The notes beneath the pieces are model-generated. The model had not been told where the DNA came from. It searched no databases and saw only the letters and a program-made list of their open reading frames with translations. DNA of 64,000 bases from Scatophagus argus (lineage: Eukaryota; Chordata; Actinopteri; Scatophagidae): positions 27,935,225 through 27,999,224 of the forward strand of contig NC_058494.1 in NCBI RefSeq assembly GCF_020382885.2. Direction: 5' to 3'. The translations under genes were made by a program, and so were the position numbers. This document shows positions 58,113 through 64,000 of the stretch, in pieces (the first letter of the stretch is position 1; each line of letters starts with the position of its first letter).

Positions 58113-59960
58113 CTGGTCTCTGTGGCAACAGTTACCAAGCAGCACGGCGAGCTCCACTGAGCCTGCAAGACGATGAGTCCGTACTATAATGAACAGGGCG
58201 TGTTTGTAGGGAAGCGTGGACGAAGTACTTCAGGATCAGTTTTTGAACAGGAGGGACAAGATCTGCACCACATTCATCTGAGCCGGACTCACACTGTGTT
58301 TTCAAAGCAAGCCGAGAGGAGGTCACACTCTGAATGATAATAAGGTGTGGAAAGAGAAGTTCAGCTCGGTGTTTCCTCAAACAGACCTTCCTCCTCCTCC
58401 TCCTCTCCGTCACCTTCCTGCCTCAACCACCAGAGAGAACAGCAGCACAGGCTTCACGGACCCTGAACAAACCCACTGTGGCGTGAAAGCTGTGGTGTCA
58501 TGTGACCAAACCCAGCACACATTACATCTGGTTTGAAATACTACAGTTTTTCATCTTTTTGAGTTTACAGAGATTTCAAGAAAAGCACAATTTGACTATT
58601 TTTTAAAAATACAAACTCACTGTGCTGGACTTGGCCTGATTTTCTTGTGTTTGAGTGTTTCCTGTCCTGCGTGACGGGGGTCAGGGCTTAGAGGATCAGT
58701 CTGAGGATATTCTCGCCTGTCAACAAATCTATGAACACACAAACAGTCCCCATCAAATGCACCGTTTCCTGTTTGTTTTACGAAAAACCTACAGTGAGCA
58801 GCTGTTTGAGGAAAACACTGGACCTGTTCTAAACTTCAGATTTATGAAGCGTTCTTAAAGTTTTACGTGTTCGGTAGGAACAGACAGGAAGTCCGGCAGT
58901 ATGAAGAGACGGACTGACATGCTGCTGGTGTCTGAGATGACTTTTCCTAAGGAAAGCAGACATCCATTCATTTTCTATACTGCAGGGGAGCTGGAGCCTA
59001 TCCCAGCTGACTACAGGCGAGAGGCGGGGTTCACCCTGGACTGGTCGCCAGTCAATCGCAGGGCCAACACACAAAGACAACCACTCACACCTAGGGGGCA
59101 ACGTAGAGCAGCCAGTTAACCTAATGTGCATGTTTTTGGTATTGTGGGAGGAAGCCGGAGAACCCGGAGAAAACCCACGCAGGCACAGGGAGAACATGCA
59201 AACTCCACATAGAAGGGCCCAGACCGGGATTCCAACCTGGAACCCTCTTGCTATAAGCTAACCACTGCACCACTGTGCCGCCCGGAAAGCATATTTGGGC
59301 AAATAATAAAGGCCCGCCAGTAAATAAAGGCCTGTCCGTTAATAAAGGCCTGGTCGGGCCCCGGATGTGAGGCAACACGGCACACCAAAACCCTCTCTGG
59401 TTTTACTCTCGTGTTCCCACTGCTGATGAGGGGTGATTATCAGGACCATAGTTTAACTTATTTCATTTTTAATCTTGTATTTGTTCAGTTCAACCGATAA
59501 AACACTACAGGTTTCAGTGTCTGAATCTGGTAAAAGAGTCTGGTAAAAGAGTCACTGAACATTTATTTGTCTTTAAGGTACTTCAGCTTTTCAGCTTAGC
59601 CTAAAAATACTGCAATCAGCCTGTAAAATAACCACCAAGTGTACACGTTTACTGTAATTGTAGAATAAAAAATGTTAAAGCACAAGACTGACGAGGTTTT
59701 CAGTAAATACAGAGAAATTACGACATTAGTTTAACATTTACTTCATCCACATTCAGCTCAGTCTGTTAGAACCTCTTAGGTCTTACTGAGAGCAGCAGAC
59801 TCTGGTCCGTGCGGGTCTATGAGACATGAGACCCGTTCAAGATTCGCCCTTCAGGAACCCGAATGTGCGAGGCTCAAGTTTCTCAACAGGGTTAATTAGT
59901 GGAGATAATAAGAACTCACAGAACGGCGTGAACGAAGCGTTTTCCACTCACCGGCATCAT
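45023..59960 (-). CDS. tp53bp2: Apoptosis-stimulating of p53 protein 2 (ASPP2)
   Basis: Exons in transcript order: 59952-59960, 53484-53631, 53270-53383, 52586-52662, 52286-52387, 51795-51975, 50639-50844, 49816-49980, 49382-49598, 49187-49306, 48762-48868, 48000-48387, 47009-47763, 46786-46923, 46415-46548, 46154-46320, 45441-45640, 45023-45064 (TAA). Phases close, giving 1089 residues. The first exon codes only MMP. Order: Ras-association/ubiquitin-like fold ([20 protein letters not shown], 4-90), Q-rich coiled coil (about 125-330), proline-rich region with the PPPPY motif for WW domains such as YAP (near 845), PP1-docking RVKF (near 880), ankyrin repeats (about 890-1010) and an SH3 domain (about 1015-1078). 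Ankyrin plus SH3 bind p53, PP1 and others. [15 protein letters not shown] and [11 protein letters not shown] blocks match ASPP2. Human ASPP2 is about 1130 residues. The first intron is about 6.3 kb. The exon 8 acceptor was set at CCAG|TTTAGG because only that keeps the frame (FRNKLNQ). Confidence 0.95.
45700..46020. repeat. Degenerate tandem repeat in the penultimate tp53bp2 introns
   Basis: Loose units of about 25-35 bases built on AACCTCC, ACCCTTGAA and GAACTC recur along the intron (for example CCTGAACCTCCCAAAGGACC). They are too diverged to set a consensus by eye. Confidence 0.35.
50868..50922 (+). repeat. CA microsatellite upstream of the tp53bp2 exon 7 acceptor
   Basis: In the transcript (minus strand) this is a UG repeat about 24-78 bases before the acceptor of exon 50639-50844. 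A short T-containing stretch separates it from the AG. Confidence 0.85.
52074..52200 (+). repeat. 25-bp minisatellite interrupted by telomere-like TTAGGG units
   Basis: The unit CAGGTAGTTTAGCCTGGCCCTGCGG occurs four times. In the second copy it breaks after GCCTGG and runs into CTAAGGGTTAGGGTTAGGGTTAGGC (52116-52141), then the array resumes. The site is in the tp53bp2 intron between exons 5 and 6. Confidence 0.85.
52388..52450 (+). repeat. tp53bp2: CA microsatellite forming the tp53bp2 exon 5 acceptor
   Basis: In the transcript this reads (UG)n then UGGCCUGCAG at the acceptor of exon 52286-52387. The pyrimidine tract is replaced by the UG repeat. Confidence 0.85.
55651..55681 (+). repeat. 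TTC microsatellite in tp53bp2 intron 1
   Basis: Ten TTC units. The rest of this intron (53632-59951) has no recognised exon; it holds the repeats listed nearby. Confidence 0.9.
57218..57270 (+). repeat. CATGCTACACGTTAG tandem palindromic repeat
   Basis: CATGCTACACGTTAG is repeated three times and joined to GTTAGCATGCTAAC, a perfect palindrome. It is related to the cluster at 13258-13335. Confidence 0.75.
57620..57775. repeat. Dispersed repeat copy with CTCF-like core
   Basis: GTGAAGCCAAACCATCCGGA, then GGCCCCCTGGTGGCTGGCTG and CAGTACAGCTCATAA match the copy at 43138-43226. The left flank CCGTATATAAAGATGGACGA belongs to the same teleost family. Confidence 0.65.
58063..58111 (+). repeat. GT microsatellite
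   Basis: About 24 GT units in tp53bp2 intron 1. Confidence 0.95.
58959..59283 (-). mobile_element. tRNA-derived SINE, minus orientation
   Basis: Reverse complement of the family at 26337-26705. The B box is slightly changed (GGTTGGAATCC instead of GGTTCGAATCC). An 8-bp target-site duplication GGAAAGCA flanks it (58951-58958 and 59284-59291). It lies in tp53bp2 intron 1 in the sense direction of the gene. Confidence 0.88.
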
Positions 59961-60330
59961 GTTGGCAGTTTCCTCGGACTGAGAGCAGCTGAAGCATCAG
60001 ATCCTCCTCCTCCTCCTCCTCTTCCTCTTCTGCTGTCTGTCCGTCCGCATCACATCTATTCTTATCGGTGAGAATTCTGCTCCTCCTCGACCTGTTGCAG
60101 TGAACCGGCGGGCCTTTCTCTCGGTCTGCGGTCCGACCCCTCTGGAGACCAGGAGAACCGGACGGTTCGGGAGCAGCTCGGCCTGAGGCGGGAGGAGCCG
60201 GCGCTCACAGCTCAGCCTGTGTGCGATAATCCTCCACCCGTCCGTCCGACTGGGAGCCTGTCAGCGCGCTGCCAGCACAGCAGACCGCCGCTCACCTGCC
60301 GGAGCCCCGCCAGCGACGATAACAGCACGT
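59961..60330 (-). promoter_or_regulatory. Candidate tp53bp2 promoter / 5' UTR
   Basis: GC- and CpG-rich sequence directly upstream of the MMP first coding exon on the minus strand, densest at 60090-60330. A run of CTCCTC lies at 60005-60030. No TATA box is clear. Confidence 0.45.
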
Positions 60331-60529
60331 CCGGTGCGGCTTTTCAGAATAAAGGCATCATTTGTTGTACAAGTCCAGTCTGAGACCTTTGACTCTGATT
60401 CTCTCAGCGATTCAAACCAGGACAGTAATAATGTATTACCAGGGCACATAACTCCACAGTATTTAAATATGTTCAGAATATCAAGGTATCTAAACATCTT
60501 AAATGTTAAGGTGGAGCTCCACTGAACTA

Positions 60530-60985
60530 CTACACGCTGTATAGACTTAATATGAACAGCACCTCCTCCACCACACAGTAGACAGACAGCAGAGCACCTT
60601 CTCCCACAGGCTGCTACAGCTCTGCTGTCAAAGGGACCGAGACAGGAAGTCTTTCCTGCCACATGCCATCACACTGTACAATAACAGCTAAAACTGTGGT
60701 CATAACATACAGTCACTACACACTTTATATGTTTTACTCACTCACCTTACATTCTACTGGCACCTTACGCTCTACCTCTACTTTATTTTGCACTACATTA
60801 CACTGTTTACCGTTGTATACTGTATATACTTTTTTCATATTGCCTTGTATATATATTTATATATGCCACTTTTTATTTAGCTATTTTTAACATTTTGTTT
60901 AGCTTGTTGTGTGTATTGCTGTTGCTGCACTGCAGTTTCCCAGCCTGGGATCAATAAAGTATATCTATCTATCTATTTATTATAA
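60530..60985 (+). mobile_element. LINE 3'-end fragment
   Basis: Begins with a short coding remnant (CTGCCACATGCCATCACACTG region; the reading ends at a stop near 60690), continues as an AT-rich 3' UTR and ends GGGATCAATAAAGTATATC plus TATC units. The TATC tail and ending match the fragment at 29430-29528. Confidence 0.7.
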
Positions 60986-62699
60986 TTTATCAGCCGGTGA
61001 TATATTTTTCATTAATCTGAATCTCACCTCAGAGTATGAATAACAAATATGATTTATTTGTGATGCTCTGAATACAGTTTGCTGATATTTTTACATGTTT
61101 AATTTTCCAAAGCTTGATGTCACCACTTTTACTGAAGGAAGTTATATGAATACACTGTTTATTTTGAAGAATAATTTATCAATTTCCGGTTTTATTTTAT
61201 CCAACTTGACAGAACTCTTCAGGGCTCTCCTGGCAACGGGAAAAATCCCTCCTCCTTTCCCTCCGTGAGTGTGTGTGTGTATCCGTCTTGTGTGTATTAA
61301 TATTAATGAACTAATGAACTATACGTATTGAATATGAGAGGACAACATGAATGGAAGGCTCCATAACTGCACAGCGCACTGATAGCGACCCCTACTGGCA
61401 CAGTGCGGACATGCTTTTATCAGCTTTGTTATCGAGCACACAGTACCAGACAGTGGAGGAGGACCTACTCAGAGCTAAATGCACTGGATTAAAAACCACA
61501 ATACCCCCCTCTGAAATGTACTGCTGCAATGGAAACGCACTGACAAACGTAGACGAACAAGTAGCTCAAACTTGTACTTAAGCACAGAAGTTGAGAGACT
61601 GTTCAGTTCAGGAACTCTGGACACAAACACATAAAACACACTGGTAGCTGATGAAGTGAAGAATTATAAATACCTTTTGACCAGCAGAGGGCAGCACTGC
61701 GCATGACCATCCCTCCCTGACAGGAAGTAATTGGCACAGTTGTATAAAGCTAGCATGTTGTGGTTCCGCTAAAACTGGAACCTCGTCTACATCCCTTCAG
61801 AAAAACAGTGCAGAAACAAAGCCATTAGGTTTGACATGTTTGCTAACCGAGCGCAGAACAACAATGAACCACAGCAGACTGTGGTGTCAAACATATGCGG
61901 GTGAAATGGCAGCACATTTGCTCTTTTGTCTCGTCCAAAACGTCGAACAACCTGGTGAAACGTTTATTTTGTAACCGGAAATGCTTCGACTATGTTGTTA
62001 CCGGAGTGATACTTACGGCTAACGCGGATACACGTGGACGACGGAGCTCAGGAAAACAGGACTTGAATAAGAGCTTGATACCAGGCACTTAAAGCTTTAA
62101 CTGGTCTCAGCCGCTTGGCGTAAGCGTCGCGTCTCCGCCGGGCGGACGGACACGTTAGCGGGGACATCGCGGGGTTTCCGGTACGCTTTCTCCACTCTGA
62201 CACACAAACCGAACTCAAACTCTGCTCTCTGTAACATCACAAGAGCGGCTCTTATTTAGACAAAAGCGGAAACGTTTACTGTGTATGCTAGCAGGCAGCG
62301 AATTAAGAAAACACCAGATGTTTGGTGTGGAGTTTAGCTTAACGTTCTTCTGAAAGTCTGACTTCCTCCTGTCGAAGTTGGCTTCATGGAGCCGCACTGA
62401 GCAGGACCAGACTGAGCCGCCGCGCCGGTCTGAGGAGGCCTCCGCAGCCTCGTTAGTGACGTCAGGGATTCAGCATTTGTTTTGTGAGTGTCTGACTTTT
62501 TCTGTTTTATTTATTAACAATCGTGAAATGCTTACAATTAGGACATGTGCATAAATCTCAAAGAACAACAGAGGGGAAAGACACCGGGTCATTAAGTATT
62601 TCGGATGCGTAATTTTGACGTCACTTCCTGAGTGCGACTCACGCTGTTTATAACGGAGTGCGTGTGTGCAGGCAGAGTCGCTGCTGTGCATTTGACTAA
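60986..62699. other. Non-coding DNA before the right-hand gene
   Basis: No convincing coding exon. It holds a CTCF-like site (61679-61700) and a CpG-rich stretch (62020-62190 and 62400-62460) that may be the promoter of the right-hand gene. Confidence 0.5.
61679..61700 (+). promoter_or_regulatory. CTCF-like motif
   Basis: CCAGCAGAGGGCAGCACTG is a close match to the CTCF core plus its 3' extension. It lies between the tp53bp2 promoter and the right-hand gene. Confidence 0.45.
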
Positions 62700-62903
62700 A
62701 TGTCCAGAGTCCCAGCGCTGAGAGCTTCCGCCTCCCGGCGCCTCCGTGCGGCCGTGGAGGACAGGACTGTGGGGGACCAGAACCAGCCAGGAGCTTTAAT
62801 CCAGAGAGCCACTTACAAGCAGATACTGAGCAGACGTCACACGCGGAGACCAGAGACTCTCGGTCAGGTTCAGATGTTCAGAAAAGCTGCGAGGAACCTT
62901 TAA
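62700..62903 (+). CDS. Small basic ORF of unknown nature
   Basis: Sixty-seven codons from ATG to TAA, basic (many Arg), starting MSRVPALRASASRR. I do not recognise it. It might be a small gene, the first exon of the acidic gene downstream (a possible donor lies in TCTCG|GTCAGG near 62862), or chance. A TTTATAA-like box is at about 62647. Confidence 0.25.
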   Translation: MSRVPALRASASRRLRAAVEDRTVGDQNQPGALIQRATYKQILSRRHTRRPETLGQVQMFRKAARNL

Positions 62904-62955
62904 GTGATGCAGAATGAAGAGCAGTTAGAGCTCTGGAAAGCTGCAGAAACACAGC

Positions 62956-63006
62956 GGATCTCAATGTGGATCTCAATGTGGATCTCGATGTGGATCTCGA
63001 TGTGGA
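62956..63006 (+). repeat. 12-bp minisatellite (GGATCTCAATGT)
   Basis: Four units, GGATCTCAATGT twice then GGATCTCGATGT twice. It stays open as a tetrapeptide repeat on the minus strand (IHIE), which is an artefact. Confidence 0.85.
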
Positions 63007-63368
63007 GCAGATCTGCTGCGTCATGATGGACCTCCTGAGTTTTTGAGTTTCCTTCTTGTTGCAGACGCCACAATGTGTCCACATACAAACATGTGAACCA
63101 GTTAAAAAAACGTGACACCTGAAAAGCGTCTTTGCCGTGTTGCATTGTGGGACGTTTATGCAGGGTCCGGGTTTACGCGCAGCAACATTTCCCCTTTTCT
63201 GACATCCTTAAAACACCTCACGTCCTGTTGATGCTGATTGGTCGATTATTGGCTCGGCAGTTTGCAGATGATCGGTTGTGCGATCGTATGCCAGCTTCCT
63301 GTCCCACAGTGCCGTCAGTCTGACTCTTCCTCCTTTGTGTTCCACAGCGGTTCTCTACAGACGTGGAG

Positions 63369-63765
63369 ATGAAGGGGAAGGAGGAGCGGCGGCGGCCGGC
63401 GGCCCCGAAGAGGAGAAACGTGTCGCCGAGCAGCAGTGATGATGAGGACTCGGACGTGGAGAAGAACTTCGCTCTGCTCACTGAGGGAGGAGGAGGAGCT
63501 GAGGAGGAAGAGCAGCACCACGCAGGAGAAGAAGAACTGAGTGATGATGATGATGAAGAAGAAGGTTCTGATGGTGATAATGAAGAGGATGAGGAGGGTC
63601 TAGATGGTGCCGAGGAAGAGTCTGATGATGATGGTGGAAAGGAGGAGGAGGGTGAGGGAGGTTCAGACAGTGAAGCCTCTGCTGATGAAGATGATGATGA
63701 TGATGAAGAGTCAGAGGACGCTGCTGGCAGCAGCGAGAGGCAGACGAGAGAAGACATCAAAACAG
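63369..63765 (+). CDS. Acidic nucleolar-type protein, 5' part (rrp36 candidate)
   Basis: An exon starting after the acceptor TTCCACAG at 63347 and ending at ACAG|GTGAG (63765, phase 1). The first ATG is at 63369. The frame is also open upstream within the exon (RFSTDVE), so the true start could be in an earlier exon. The 132 residues begin MKGKEERRRPAAPKRRNVSP, then SSSDDEDSDVEKNFALLTEG, then a long Asp/Glu/Ser tract with many CK2-type sites, ending SERQTREDIKT. The pattern (basic start, SDVEKNFALL, acidic tract, then DIKT before what should be an MSFE block) fits fish RRP36, an rRNA-processing factor of the small subunit. RRP36 and GTPBP2 both lie at human 6p21.1, which supports this. The rest is outside the window, so the identity is not secure. 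Confidence 0.45.
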
Positions 63766-64000
63766 GTGAGTTTGAATGTGAGCACTTTGAGTCCAGCAGC
63801 TGAAGCTGACAGGAAGTCACTTGTGAGTTTAGTGAACCTGAGAAAAAATACGAGCCGACACGTTTGGTGTCTCACAACATAAACTAAAGTCCTGCAGGTT
63901 TGCTGTTCAGTATGAATGTGTAGTAACTGAAGAACTACAGCACACAGACAAAAGTATTGGGCCACCTGCCCATCACACCAACAGGGACTTTAGTGACGTC

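Overview
This is a window of vertebrate nuclear DNA, almost certainly a teleost, probably a percomorph. The genes are split by short GT-AG introns. CA/GT microsatellites are everywhere. There are tRNA-derived SINEs, L2/Rex-like non-LTR fragments and a Tc1 remnant, plus intronless TRIM genes of the fish bloodthirsty (btr/TRIM39-like) type. Nothing bacterial, viral or CRISPR-like was seen.

Layout: (1) 1-2183, repeat-rich upstream DNA. (2) 2251-6053 (+), gpr137b, seven coding exons, a lysosomal seven-pass membrane protein. (3) 12107-21190 (-), ero1b, the ER oxidase that recharges protein disulfide isomerase, sixteen coding exons and two possible first exons; it converges on gpr137b, and the pair is also neighbouring at human 1q42. 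(4) 22545-24185 and 31283-32947 (+), two btr-like TRIM E3 ligase paralogues in tandem, separated by a Tc1 remnant, a truncated LINE nested between inverted repeats, and a SINE with a perfect 12-bp target duplication. (5) 34028-41104 (+), gtpbp2, a translational GTPase linked to ribosome rescue, twelve exons. (6) 45023-59960 (-), tp53bp2 (ASPP2), eighteen coding exons, tail to tail with gtpbp2. (7) 62700-64000, the start of another + gene with a very acidic N-terminus (best guess rrp36), cut by the window end. The exon phases of all four multi-exon genes were checked by hand and close without frameshift: 398, 454 (489 with the alternative first exon), 611 and 1089 residues.

The genes are housekeeping or immune genes with no common pathway. 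The most interesting signals are at the RNA-processing level. Several exons in three genes have a UG repeat where the pyrimidine tract of the 3' splice site should be. Two introns (gtpbp2 intron 8, ero1b intron 7) carry an AC repeat beside the donor and a GU repeat beside the acceptor, so that the intron can fold and bring its own splice sites together. ero1b also has two alternative first exons that would add or remove a Cys-x-Cys pair typical of ERO1A. The two TRIM genes are mosaics of identical and diverged blocks, which suggests gene conversion.
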